Positions 52,918 through 61,546 of a stretch of DNA of 64,000 nucleotides are shown in pieces. The position numbers and the translations under genes were made by a program. How positions within the stretch are numbered: the stretch's first letter is position 1; each line of letters opens with the position of its first letter. Location of the stretch: contig JAQBNK010000188.1 in assembly GCA_028288595.1 (NCBI GenBank), positions 1-64,000 of the forward strand. The letters are read 5' to 3'. Below the pieces are notes generated by a model. The model was given only the letters and a program-made list of their open reading frames with translations, did no database searches and was not told where the DNA came from. Origin of the DNA: Chitinophagaceae bacterium (GTDB taxonomy: Bacteria > Bacteroidota > Bacteroidia > Chitinophagales > Chitinophagaceae).

Positions 52918-53517
52918 ATTCATTTCCTTTAATTCTTTTGCGAGTTGCTGTGGGGATTTAAAGTGTATGCTTTTAATTCCCACAGCTTCTGCGCCCTGGA
53001 TGTTGCGTAAACTGTCATCAATAAAAATGGCTTCTCCGGGTTTTACATTAAACCTGTCGAGCAATACTTTATAAAATTCAGGGAAGGGTTTCCTCATTTT
53101 TTCTTCGCCGCTTACAACTCTTCCATCGAACCAATGAAGGAACTCGTACAGTTCTAAAGCTACCGGGAATGTTTCGGCGCTCCAGTTGGTGAGTGCATAT
53201 AATTTATATTTCCCTGACGCTTTTAACTGCCTGAATATTTCCACAGTTTCTTTAATCGGTCCGCCGAGCATTTCTTTCCATCTTCCGTAATAAGCTTCTA
53301 TTTCTTTTTTCCATCCGGGATGTTTGACGAGCAATTCATCGGTTGCTTCTTTTAATGAACGGCCGGCATCTTGCTTTTCGTTCCATTCTGAGGTGCAGAT
53401 GTTTTGAAAGAAGAAAGCTTTGCGTTCTTCATCATTAAATAATTTATCGAAAACATAGTTTGGGTTCCAGTCGATGAGAACGGCACCCAGATCGAAGATG
53501 ATGGTGTTGATGTGCAT
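52909..53517 (-). CDS. HAD family phosphatase
   Basis: HAD hydrolase of 202 aa of the YihX/HAD_sEH type. Nucleophile aspartates in [14 protein letters not shown], motif II Thr/Ser in [11 protein letters not shown], Lys in [13 protein letters not shown] and motif IV acids in [15 protein letters not shown] start at the Met at 53517, which precedes the first motif by five residues; an upstream extension adds little. Substrate unknown, perhaps a small sugar phosphate. Its 3' end overlaps metH by 9 bp. Cytosolic. Confidence 0.9.
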   Translation of the reverse strand: MHINTIIFDLGAVLIDWNPNYVFDKLFNDEERKAFFFQNICTSEWNEKQDAGRSLKEATDELLVKHPGWKKEIEAYYGRWKEMLGGPIKETVEIFRQLKASGKYKLYALTNWSAETFPVALELYEFLHWFDGRVVSGEEKMRKPFPEFYKVLLDRFNVKPGEAIFIDDSLRNIQGAEAVGIKSIHFKSPQQLAKELKEMNLL

Positions 53518-53845
53518 GGGGTCTAAATTAAAATTTTGCCACGAAGACACAAAGGCACGAAGAAGAAAGGGAAATTATTTTTAATTGATTTGGCTACTGG
53601 TTAGGTATTGTTGCCTTTTGCATCGTCCCAGTTGCTCATCGCATCATCATGTTGCCTTTCGCACAGCAACAGTTGCCCTTCGCATCAACGGAGTTGCTCT
53701 TTGCAGCGGAGGAGTGGCTCTTCGCGGCGGTGCAGTTGACCTTTGCAGCGATGCGGTATTAATTAAAATCCCTGTTGTAGTTAAATGTACCTTACTGCTC
53801 CCGGGTTTGTAAGAGCCTTAAAGCGGGACATTAAAAACCAAGCAT
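53518..53845. other. Divergent spacer containing the 21-bp tandem repeat
   Basis: Contains no gene I can support. The 5' part (53535-53557) holds CCACGAAGACACAAAGGCAC, a family C word. The central 146 bp are the tandem repeat. A short reading frame runs along it in one frame, but this follows from the 21-bp period. Confidence 0.5.
53610..53755. repeat. Seven-unit 21-bp tandem repeat
   Basis: Seven units start at 53610, 53631, 53651, 53672, 53693, 53714 and 53735; six are 21 bp and the second is 20 bp. Consensus GTTGCYCTTYGCATC, then a variable tail of about six bases. Units diverge, which suggests an old array. A 21-bp period is about two helical turns. Confidence 0.8.
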
Positions 53846-54166
53846 ATGAAAATTGTAAAAGTAACGTACACAACGAAACCCGAATTTTCGGCGCAGAATC
53901 AGTCAAACATAAAAGCTGTGATGACCGATCTGAAGCAAATAAATAATCCGAACATTAATTACCACGCCTGTATGGGTGCAGATGAGAAGACCTTTATTCA
54001 TACTGCTTTTTTTAAGTCTGATGAAGAACGGCAGGTGCTGAATGATCTTCCTTCTTTCAAACATTTTCAGCATGAACTAAAAAACGGCGGATTTGATACA
54101 CCGCCGCAACAGGAACTTTTATCGCTTGTGGGATCCTCGAAAGATATCTTTATCACTGAATCATAG
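53846..54166 (+). CDS. Small hypothetical cytoplasmic protein
   Basis: Not recognised with certainty. The 106-aa protein has an alternating strand-helix arrangement (MKIVKVTYTTKPEF, then a helix AVMTDLKQINNP, then NYHACMGADEKTFIHTAFFKSD) resembling the ferredoxin-like antibiotic-monooxygenase fold, but no catalytic residue supports that. It starts downstream of the tandem repeat array and ends about 130 bp before the SusD-side terminator. No function is given. Confidence 0.6.
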   Translation: MKIVKVTYTTKPEFSAQNQSNIKAVMTDLKQINNPNINYHACMGADEKTFIHTAFFKSDEERQVLNDLPSFKHFQHELKNGGFDTPPQQELLSLVGSSKDIFITES

Positions 54167-54168
54167 AG

Positions 54169-54200
54169 TTCCGTGTATTCTGCGCTTTCTGCGAGAAACT
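54169..54200. repeat. Family C repeat word
   Basis: TTCCGTGTATTCTGCGCTTT at 54169-54188 matches 18 of 20 bases of the right arm of the inverted repeat at 7242. It is 3 bp after the stop of the preceding gene. Confidence 0.6.
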
Positions 54201-54293
54201 TTTAAAACTTCATTTATTTCGGTGAAATTAGTGTTGCCTCCAATGAGCAATGATCAGTAAACAATTTTCAATGCATTGCAAGTAACAACAAAT

Positions 54294-54325
54294 AAAAAGA
54301 GGCTGCCAAATGGTAGCCTCTTTTT
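54294..54325. terminator. Bidirectional terminator at the SusCD end
   Basis: About 15 bp of stem (AAAAAGAGGCT at 54294-54304 with AGCCTCTTTTT at 54315-54325, plus inner GCCA/TGGT) around an AA loop. A and T runs flank it. It terminates the minus-strand SusC-SusD operon and the plus-strand small gene. Confidence 0.85.
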
Positions 54326-54343
54326 ATTATACAACAGTAAAGT

Positions 54344-55834
54344 TTAAAGCGGGTTTTGAACTATTGCCGGGTTGGCATTTAATTCATCCTGCGGGAATAA
54401 CCACTCCCATAATTTATCTCCTGCCGGTATGTTGGTTACATTAATAAGCGCAGGTAAATGGTTAGGAATACCTGATCTGTTTAATGGAGAATTTGTTCTC
54501 TTCAGATCCGTAAACCTGAAACCTTCACCCCACAGTTCTATCCTGCGGTTAAACATGATCTCGTCTATCAGGTTTTGCCCTGTATTAGTTGACAATGTAT
54601 ACAAAGGATTCCTGTTTTTAACCAGTGTAAATAAAGCTGCCTGCGCTAATCCGTTTAGTCCCAGGCGTGCATTGGCTTCTGCTTCTATCAGGTACATTTC
54701 TGCTGCACGTATATAAGGCACATCACCCACACTGATCGCATCACTTTTAGCCAGGAACTTTTTATTCTGGTATGGAACTTTTGCACCACCGGGAGGAACC
54801 GGAACGGTAGCGCCTGTTTTGTCCCACATTGATTTGCGTATATCTGTCGGAGGAATTTGCTCCCACAGCGTAGCATTGACTGCTCTTGGCTGAGTTCTGA
54901 TAACAGTTGAATTAAAATTCGCTGAGATATAAGCGAAATAAGAATAGAAGAAAGTATTATGATCATCTATCTGCCTGCTTCCCCAGATCCATTCAGGGTT
55001 AGCGATGTTATTAAAACCACTTTGATATTCTGCATTCGACATTAAAGTATATCCCTGCCTGGCAGCCGCAGCATTTGTTGCCGCGGTATTCCAGTCCTGC
55101 ATGGTTAATGCTACACGTGCCTTGATTCCTTTCACCACATTTACATCAAAGTTTGATTTAGCGGCAGAACCAGAACGTACATAACCTGCAAGCAGGGTTA
55201 ATGCGGCATCGAGGTCTTTATTCACCTGGGTGTAAACATCTTCTACAGTTGCTCTTGGCTGTCCTTCCAGTGTGTTGGTTAAAAGTATCGGAACACCAAG
55301 TTGTACATTAGGTTTTGCAGCAGCATCATATCTTTTGCCCCATAACTGCACCAGTTGAAAATGCGCCCAGCCTCTGTAAGCGAGAGCCTGTCCTTTAATG
55401 ATCTTTTTATCCGCGTCTGGTCCTACTGCATTATCCACACCATTGATCAATACATTGGCGTTCGCGATAAGGCGGTAGTAAAAACGATAAACATACCTGA
55501 GGTCGGTGGCGCTCACATTGCGGTGATTGATCCACTGCATCCAGCCTATTAAGCCGGTACTACCACTGGCGAGCGGATATACGATATCTTCTCCCATCAG
55601 GTCGCGGAATATATTGTTAGAACCCTCACCTGCTTCACCTTGCTGGTCGTACTGGGTGTACATCACCCTGTGTATACCATTAAGGGCGGCATATGCATTC
55701 TGCGTAGTAGCCAATGCATCAGCAGCGGATACGGATGTTGTAGGAAATGTATCCAGGAATTCCTTCTTACACGAAGAAGAAAACAACATTCCGGCAACCG
55801 CGAATGATAATATTTTGTATCTGAAAATTTTCAT
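54344..55834 (-). CDS. SusD/RagB family nutrient-binding lipoprotein
   Basis: Surface glycan- or peptide-binding lipoprotein of 496 aa, partner of SusC. Signal peptide with lipobox SSCKKEFLDTFPTTSVS near residues 20-35. TPR-like helices include LAYRGWAHFQLVQLWGKRY and a VEDVYTQVNKDLDAAL block, and PYIRAAEMYLIEAEANARLG plus IMFNRRIELWGEGFRFTDLKR are the C-terminal family hallmarks. It follows susC with 17 bp between, in the usual order. No glycoside hydrolase lies nearby, so the ligand is unclear. Confidence 0.93.
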   Translation of the reverse strand: MKIFRYKILSFAVAGMLFSSSCKKEFLDTFPTTSVSAADALATTQNAYAALNGIHRVMYTQYDQQGEAGEGSNNIFRDLMGEDIVYPLASGSTGLIGWMQWINHRNVSATDLRYVYRFYYRLIANANVLINGVDNAVGPDADKKIIKGQALAYRGWAHFQLVQLWGKRYDAAAKPNVQLGVPILLTNTLEGQPRATVEDVYTQVNKDLDAALTLLAGYVRSGSAAKSNFDVNVVKGIKARVALTMQDWNTAATNAAAARQGYTLMSNAEYQSGFNNIANPEWIWGSRQIDDHNTFFYSYFAYISANFNSTVIRTQPRAVNATLWEQIPPTDIRKSMWDKTGATVPVPPGGAKVPYQNKKFLAKSDAISVGDVPYIRAAEMYLIEAEANARLGLNGLAQAALFTLVKNRNPLYTLSTNTGQNLIDEIMFNRRIELWGEGFRFTDLKRTNSPLNRSGIPNHLPALINVTNIPAGDKLWEWLFPQDELNANPAIVQNPL

Positions 55835-55851
55835 GTTAAGTTGATTTAAGC

Positions 55852-58800
55852 TTATAGATTAAATGTTAAGCCTGCTGTTATAATTCTTGCAGGAGGATAG
55901 GCATTCGAAGTAACGCCGGAGAACGCCTGCTGATTGTTCAGACCCTTTCTTTTAGAAAAGAAAGCAAGGTTCTCAGCGCCTATCAATACCTGGCCGCTGC
56001 TCATTTTTAATCGCGATACCACAGACTTCGGTAAGTTATAACTGAGGCTCACATTGCGAATGTTAAAATAAGACGCATCTACCAGCCATCTCGAAGAAGT
56101 CGCATTAAAGTCTGTGGTTCTTCCGTTATCCATACGCGGTACATCTGTTATATCTCCCGGGTTCTGCCATCTTCTAAGGATATCTGTATGAAGAGCGCCT
56201 CCAAAAGTTCCTGAAGACATTAAACCCTGGTAATTCGCATCAAATGTTTCACCACCTTTCTGGAAGGTAAACAATGCAGTTAATGTGAAATCCTTATAAG
56301 AGAATGTTTGTGTTAAGCTTCCATAATAGTCAGGAATTGCTGAACCATGGAATTCAAACTTACCATTGCTTGCCAGTGTTGTAACTGTATCAACAATGCC
56401 GCTCTTATTCGTGATCAGCCTGCGTGATGCTGAGGCCGCGGTATTTTGCGCTACATACAATGCTGCTCCGTCTGCAGGATCAACACCGTAATAACTACGC
56501 AGCCAGTAATCATAAATAGACGTACCTACTGCATACTTCTTTGTTCCGGTAATAAATTCCGTAACTCCATCAGGCATTTTGGTAATGCGGTTTTTTACAG
56601 TTGAAAGATTAATGCCCGTGTTCCAGGTAAAGTTTTTTGTTCGGATGATATCGCCATTCACCTGCAATTCAATTCCTTTATTGTACATGGTGGCCGTATT
56701 TTTATTTACTGATAATGCACCACTTGATAATGGTTGCGGTACAGCAAATAAAAGATTGCTCGATATCCTGTTATAATATTCGATTGAACCGTTTACCCTG
56801 CTTTTAAAAAGAGAGAAGTCTACACCTGCATCAAACTGCGTATTGGTTTCCCAGGTAAGATCAAGATTTAAAAAAGAAGTCTGGCTCTGTACGATACCAG
56901 GTTCGTTTGCATTATTAGCAAATCCATAAAGACCCTGGTAAGCATAACGGGAAATACCACCGGCATTACCAAGACCACCATAAGAACTTCTTAGTTTTAA
57001 AAGATCAACCCATGGGACTGACTGCATAAAGCTTTCTTTCTCTATTCTCCAGCTTGCACCCACTGACCAGAAAGTACCCCATCTTGACTGTTTAGCAAAC
57101 TTAGAGTTACCATCGCGGCGAATACTTCCCTGCAGGTAATATTTGTTTTTGTAGTCGTAGTTAACCCTTGAAAAATAACTTTCAACCCTGTAATTATCTA
57201 CAGAAGATCCTGTTGAATTAATAGTGGTAAAATTACCAAGCTCCGTATTGCCGGATAATGACTGGCCCTGTTTAAATCCATTAACATCGTAGTCCGTTTG
57301 TGAAAGGCTTTCATGGCCCAGTAAAGCGTCTACATGATGACGACCAAAATTCTGTGAGTAGTTTAATAACTGGTTAAGTACAAGGTTGGTTGTTGAGAAG
57401 ACATCCTTCTGACTTCTTCCGCCTGGTGCACCGTCGCCTACCTGCGTATTTTCATACGTGTTATCCTGCTCGTTCTCGAAATCGATGGCTACGTTATTGG
57501 TGAACTTGAAATATTTCAGGAAGCTGATATCTGTTCCCCATCTTCCGCTCACTGCAGTTCTTCTAAAAATAACATCATTTAAAATAGCCTCTGCCAATGC
57601 ATCTCTTCCACCAAATCCACCACTTGGCCTGTTAGGTATTCCATTAGCAATACCGATCGCGGAACTACCATGGTTACCGAAATCCCAGATCCTGTTTCCG
57701 TTGGCATCGAGTACATAATCGCCTGTTGACATATTATGCATGTATACAGGGTAGATCGGTCCGATGTTTCTTGTAAAGAAAAATGGATTTACAAAACCGG
57801 TACTTGATCCATCCTGTGCGGTATTTGAAATAGTGTGATTTCCTGAAAGGTTCAGTCCTGTTTTCAACCATGTCTTCGGTTGAACATTCACATTAAGACG
57901 GGCTGAATAACGTTTGAAATCAGATTTTACAGTGAAGCCTTTTTCATTTACATAACCCATCGACATAAAATAATCAGACCTGTCGCTGCCGCCGTTAAAA
58001 CTAACGGTGTAATCCTGGCGCGGACCTCTTCTCAGAAGATCTTTGTTCCAGTCCAGGTCATCAGGATATAATAATTTTGCAGAAGGATTTAATTGACCGT
58101 CAACACCAACAATAGCATTTGCCGCCACATTAAAAGGATTATAGGTAAGCAGATCCTTTATGCTGGTACGGTTAGTTAAACCAGATGCTACACGACTGGC
58201 AGAATCTTTAGAAATTCCCGTTCCTGTAGAAGGATAAACGAGACCATTACGATACGCTTCCCACATAATAGGGTAATACTGGTTTGCATTCAGCCTCTCG
58301 TATTCCTCCAAACCGCGGGTAGCTATACCCTGTAAGGCTCTTACAGTAACATTATTATGACCACGCTGTCCTTTCTTTGTTGTGATCATCACCACACCAT
58401 TGGCGGCACTTGATCCATAGAGTGCAGTAGATCCTGCATCTTTTAAGACACTGATACTCTCCACATCCGCGGGATTGATATTTGAAAGACCATTAGGATA
58501 AGGAACCCCATCCACTACGATCAAAGGTTCAGAAGTGGCATTGATAGAACCAAAGCCTCTTACCCTGATGTTAAGTCCGTTACCGGGTTGGCCGCTGCCC
58601 GTGGTTGTAACCACACCTGCAACAGCGCCTTCAAGCGCTCTGGTAATGTTATTGATAGGACGTTTGGCGATTTTTTCAGCATTAATGGTACCTACTGCGC
58701 CGGTTAAGGCTTCTTTTTTTACTGTACCATAAGCCACAACGACAACTTCATCCAGGTTGGCGTTTGATGATTTTAAAGAAACCAGTACAGTTGAACCCGT

Positions 58801-59049
58801 GATCGCTGCCTCCTGCGAAGCATAGTTAAGCGATGTAATTACCAGTGTACGGGCCGATGGTGGTACCACAAGGGTAAAACTGCCATCATTTTTTGTAGTA
58901 GTGCCTGTGTTAGAACCTTTTACGGTAACTGAAGCACTTTGAACCGGGTTGCCCGATTCGTCAGTTACCCTTCCGGTAACTGTCCTGTTCTGGGCCGATA
59001 GCTGTATAGTAGCTACAAGAATGCCCATTAAAAGCAATAATTTTCTCAT
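55852..59049 (-). CDS. SusC/RagA family TonB-dependent outer-membrane transporter
   Basis: Large TonB-linked transporter of 1065 aa. Domain order: signal peptide (to about 19), a carboxypeptidase-regulatory-like domain (VTGRVTDESGNPVQSASVTV), a DEVVVVAYG TonB-box region, a plug (MITTKKGQRG near 225) and a 22-strand barrel ending GLTFNL. It imports a ligand captured by SusD using TonB energy. With SusD it forms a pair, and neither an ECF sigma/anti-sigma pair nor degradative enzymes adjoin, so the substrate is unknown. Confidence 0.95.
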   Translation of the reverse strand: MRKLLLLMGILVATIQLSAQNRTVTGRVTDESGNPVQSASVTVKGSNTGTTTKNDGSFTLVVPPSARTLVITSLNYASQEAAITGSTVLVSLKSSNANLDEVVVVAYGTVKKEALTGAVGTINAEKIAKRPINNITRALEGAVAGVVTTTGSGQPGNGLNIRVRGFGSINATSEPLIVVDGVPYPNGLSNINPADVESISVLKDAGSTALYGSSAANGVVMITTKKGQRGHNNVTVRALQGIATRGLEEYERLNANQYYPIMWEAYRNGLVYPSTGTGISKDSASRVASGLTNRTSIKDLLTYNPFNVAANAIVGVDGQLNPSAKLLYPDDLDWNKDLLRRGPRQDYTVSFNGGSDRSDYFMSMGYVNEKGFTVKSDFKRYSARLNVNVQPKTWLKTGLNLSGNHTISNTAQDGSSTGFVNPFFFTRNIGPIYPVYMHNMSTGDYVLDANGNRIWDFGNHGSSAIGIANGIPNRPSGGFGGRDALAEAILNDVIFRRTAVSGRWGTDISFLKYFKFTNNVAIDFENEQDNTYENTQVGDGAPGGRSQKDVFSTTNLVLNQLLNYSQNFGRHHVDALLGHESLSQTDYDVNGFKQGQSLSGNTELGNFTTINSTGSSVDNYRVESYFSRVNYDYKNKYYLQGSIRRDGNSKFAKQSRWGTFWSVGASWRIEKESFMQSVPWVDLLKLRSSYGGLGNAGGISRYAYQGLYGFANNANEPGIVQSQTSFLNLDLTWETNTQFDAGVDFSLFKSRVNGSIEYYNRISSNLLFAVPQPLSSGALSVNKNTATMYNKGIELQVNGDIIRTKNFTWNTGINLSTVKNRITKMPDGVTEFITGTKKYAVGTSIYDYWLRSYYGVDPADGAALYVAQNTAASASRRLITNKSGIVDTVTTLASNGKFEFHGSAIPDYYGSLTQTFSYKDFTLTALFTFQKGGETFDANYQGLMSSGTFGGALHTDILRRWQNPGDITDVPRMDNGRTTDFNATSSRWLVDASYFNIRNVSLSYNLPKSVVSRLKMSSGQVLIGAENLAFFSKRKGLNNQQAFSGVTSNAYPPARIITAGLTFNL

Positions 59050-59204
59050 TCAGGGGGTTGTTTAATTATGGAATATCCTCTAATGACAGGTGGAGGTGGT
59101 GTATAGCTGCGCTTCTTATCAATAATATTCTCTTTTAAGAGAAATGAACGCTTGTTATTCAGAAGTTTGTAAGGAACCACTCGTATATATCAAACAAAAA
59201 AATC

Positions 59205-59627
59205 ATGAAACTATTTCAGCAGCAGCTTGAATTAAAAGAAAGAAAAAGAGGGTTTCACCTGATAACAGCGGAGATCGTTAGCGCCCTGCCGGGAATACAT
59301 GAGATCAGTAAAGGTATTTGCCAGGTATTTATCCGGCATACATCAGCATCATTAACCATTAGTGAAAACGCGGATCCAACGGTGAGAAAAGATTTTGAGA
59401 CCTGGTTCAATAAATCTGTTCCTGAAAATGACCCGGATTATTTACATGATACAGAAGGAAGTGATGATATGCCTGCACACATAAAAGCATCTATACTTGG
59501 AAGTTCGGTTATGATACCGGTACGAAACGGAAAACTTGCTTTGGGTGTATGGCAGGGAATTTATTTATGTGAACATCGTAATGATGGCGGCCCAAGAGAT
59601 CTGATTATTACTGCATGGGGCGAATGA
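59205..59627 (+). CDS. YjbQ/UPF0047 family protein
   Basis: Small beta-barrel-like protein of 140 aa of the YjbQ family. The landmarks HTSASLTISENADP, PEDDPDYLHDTEGSDDMPAH-like block and LALGVWQGIYLCEHR are all present. Family members are conserved metal-binding proteins with thiamine-phosphate-synthase-like activity reported for some. Here the role is uncertain. It converges with pepE-like gene, 8 bp away. Cytosolic. Confidence 0.9.
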   Translation: MKLFQQQLELKERKRGFHLITAEIVSALPGIHEISKGICQVFIRHTSASLTISENADPTVRKDFETWFNKSVPENDPDYLHDTEGSDDMPAHIKASILGSSVMIPVRNGKLALGVWQGIYLCEHRNDGGPRDLIITAWGE

Positions 59628-59635
59628 GTTTGTTT

Positions 59636-60361
59636 CTAATCATGATTTAGTAAAAAACTAAGATCATCACTTGCTGTTATTTCTTGTTTTACCGGAAGTC
59701 CGTTTTCATCGCTCTGGAATAATACTCCGTTTCCCTCCCCGATAAAATGCAATATACCATCCTGTAATTGTAAAGCCGTTCCTTCTGGAAGACCAACAAC
59801 AGGAACATCGGGGTTCATGCGAATAAATTCCTTAAGTCTTTGATCTCTTGTTTCGCCGTTATGATTTTCGGGTTGCTGACTGATATAATGCGGGTTGATT
59901 TGAAAAGGTAAAAACTGCAATGCTTTAAAACTTCGAGGTTGAATGATAGGCATATCATTGGTTGTACTGATCGTTTTTCCTGTAATATTTGCGCCGGCGC
60001 TCCAGCCAATATAGGGCGTTCCGCTTTTTATTTTGTTCTGTATGATTTCTAACAGATCATTTTCATATATATCGTGAAGAAGTTTAAAAGTATTACCACC
60101 ACCAACCATAATTACATCGCTCTTTTCAACAAGTTCCCTGCAATTATTATCATCTGCCACAACAATTTTATGATTCAGTTCTTTTAATGCTTGCTGAACC
60201 ATTGCCACATATTTTTTATAATCTTTTTCTACTGATGCAAAAGGGATAAACGCAGTTTGTAAAGATGAGAGGCCAAGAAATTTTTCTAATAAGGGCAAGG
60301 CCATTTCAAGAAAGCCACTGTTACCAACACGGGAGCTGCTTAGTGCAAGAACCTTTTTCAT
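59636..60361 (-). CDS. pepE: Peptidase S51 (dipeptidase E)-like protein
   Basis: Aspartyl dipeptidase-type serine peptidase of 241 aa. The nucleophile Ser is in [12 protein letters not shown] (about residue 120), preceded by [42 protein letters not shown] carries the expected downstream His, and [14 protein letters not shown] is a typical C-terminal block. Hydrolyses Asp-X dipeptides in the family; the specificity here is assumed. Diverges from the YceH gene. Confidence 0.9.
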   Translation of the reverse strand: MKKVLALSSSRVGNSGFLEMALPLLEKFLGLSSLQTAFIPFASVEKDYKKYVAMVQQALKELNHKIVVADDNNCRELVEKSDVIMVGGGNTFKLLHDIYENDLLEIIQNKIKSGTPYIGWSAGANITGKTISTTNDMPIIQPRSFKALQFLPFQINPHYISQQPENHNGETRDQRLKEFIRMNPDVPVVGLPEGTALQLQDGILHFIGEGNGVLFQSDENGLPVKQEITASDDLSFLLNHD

Positions 60362-60423
60362 AAGCGTAATAAATATTTTCTCTTTCGATAAAACTAAAAG
60401 TTTTAAGGCGATCTTTCACGCAT

Positions 60424-60431
60424 TATCTTTA
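60424..60431 (+). promoter_or_regulatory. −7-like box abutting the YceH start
   Basis: TATCTTTA has one mismatch to TAnnTTTG and ends 3 bp before the ATG at 60435. Confidence 0.35.
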
Positions 60432-60434
60432 ATT

Positions 60435-61082
60435 ATGGAATCAACAGGAACCTTGCCATTACTGAATGCTGAAGAGATCCGTGTCCTGGGATCTCTGATA
60501 GAAAAAAGTAAAACAACACCGGATTATTACCCGATGACCATCAATAGTCTTACTGCTGCATGTAACCAGAAAACATCGCGGAAGCCAATTGTTCAGTATG
60601 ATGAGTCAACGGTTTCAACAACATTAGATTCACTCAGAAAAAAAGGGCTGGTCTCTACTGCCACAGGAGGCGCCAGCCGTTCAATAAAATACAAGCACAA
60701 TTTTGCAATTGTTTTTCCGCTTGATCCGCCACAGGTAACTATTCTTTGTTTATTAATGTTACGGGGTGCGCAAACGCCGGGCGAGTTAAATACCAACTCG
60801 GGAAGAATGTATGAGTTCGAATCTTTGGAAGAAGTACAAAAAGTATTGGAAGGACTTAGTGATATGTCGCCATCTTTCGTACTCCAGTTACCAAGAAAAG
60901 CTGGCCAAAAAGAATTACGATACACTCACCTACTCGGAGGCGTGTCTGAAATAAATGATGAAGAAGATGAATCGTCTTTTAAACCATTCAATACAGAAGC
61001 AAGACTGGAAAAACTGGAGCAGGAAGTAAAAGAGTTGAGACAAGCAGTTGATAAATTGATGAAAGAACTTGGAGTGAGTTAG
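60435..61082 (+). CDS. YceH/DUF480 family winged-helix protein
   Basis: Conserved protein of 215 aa with a double winged-helix fold (DUF480). LNAEEIRVLGSLIEKSKTTPDYYPMT and NSLTAACNQKTSRKPI are the family start; VTILCLLMLRGAQTPGELNT and YEFESLEEV form the second domain. The C-terminal tail (ARLEKLEQEVKELRQAVDKLMKELG) is a coiled coil. Expected to bind DNA or act in regulation; no specific role is known. The gene ends 37 bp before a convergent VOC gene. Confidence 0.9.
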   Translation: MESTGTLPLLNAEEIRVLGSLIEKSKTTPDYYPMTINSLTAACNQKTSRKPIVQYDESTVSTTLDSLRKKGLVSTATGGASRSIKYKHNFAIVFPLDPPQVTILCLLMLRGAQTPGELNTNSGRMYEFESLEEVQKVLEGLSDMSPSFVLQLPRKAGQKELRYTHLLGGVSEINDEEDESSFKPFNTEARLEKLEQEVKELRQAVDKLMKELGVS

Positions 61083-61100
61083 TTGGCAGTTGGCGGGGGA
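61080..61100. repeat. Family A word in the spacer
   Basis: AGTTGGCAGTTGGCGGG at about 61081-61097, directly at the end of the YceH gene, belongs to the GCCAACTGCCAAC family (see 46409 and 33165). Confidence 0.45.
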
Positions 61101-61119
61101 ACATTGGCTTGAGATTCCA

Positions 61120-61476
61120 TTACAACGGCTGCACAAAATGCCAGCACACACCTGCTATATCAATAATATTTACTTCTCTTCCATAGGGCTGATCAACAGG
61201 CTTATTCATCCTGATACCAAATTTCTCAATCAACTGTTTTTCTTTTACTTCTTTGTAAAATTCATCTGCGTTATCTATTCCTACACTCAGCATAAAATTC
61301 TCAGCAAACGCCTTCACATCATATTTCTGTAAGATGAATTTGCATCCGTCTTTTTCAAACCCGGTAAAATCTCCTGCATCCCAGTTGATATTAAAACCCA
61401 ATGCAGCAAATAATTGTTTGGAGCTTTCGAAATTACTTCCCGAAGGAACGAACGGTTCAAGAGAAAGAAATTTCAT
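61120..61476 (-). CDS. VOC superfamily (glyoxalase-like) protein
   Basis: Small VOC-fold protein of 118 aa. The block FLSLEPFVPSGSNFESSKQLFAALG and DWDAGDFTGFEKDGCKFILQ-like strands suit glyoxalase/bleomycin-resistance relatives, ending with WHFVQPL. Metal-ligand residues are not clear. I start at the Met at 61476, which begins directly on the first strand; ATG 61500 is a possible longer start. It lies downstream of the alcohol dehydrogenase on the same strand, with about 70 bp between. Substrate unknown. Confidence 0.75.
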   Translation of the reverse strand: MKFLSLEPFVPSGSNFESSKQLFAALGFNINWDAGDFTGFEKDGCKFILQKYDVKAFAENFMLSVGIDNADEFYKEVKEKQLIEKFGIRMNKPVDQPYGREVNIIDIAGVCWHFVQPL

Positions 61477-61546
61477 GTTGTTGTTTGTTTGTAATTCCAT
61501 ATCTCCCGATATGGAATTTCTAAAGAGAATCAATTATAAAATAATA

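Noticed and set aside
53610-53755. Possible CRISPR array
   Set aside because: Units are contiguous without spacers and diverge from each other; no cas genes lie in the window.
53585-53812. A 75-codon reading frame along the 21-bp tandem repeat
   Set aside because: The frame exists because 21 is divisible by three; the translated repeats vary and neither start nor downstream context supports a gene.
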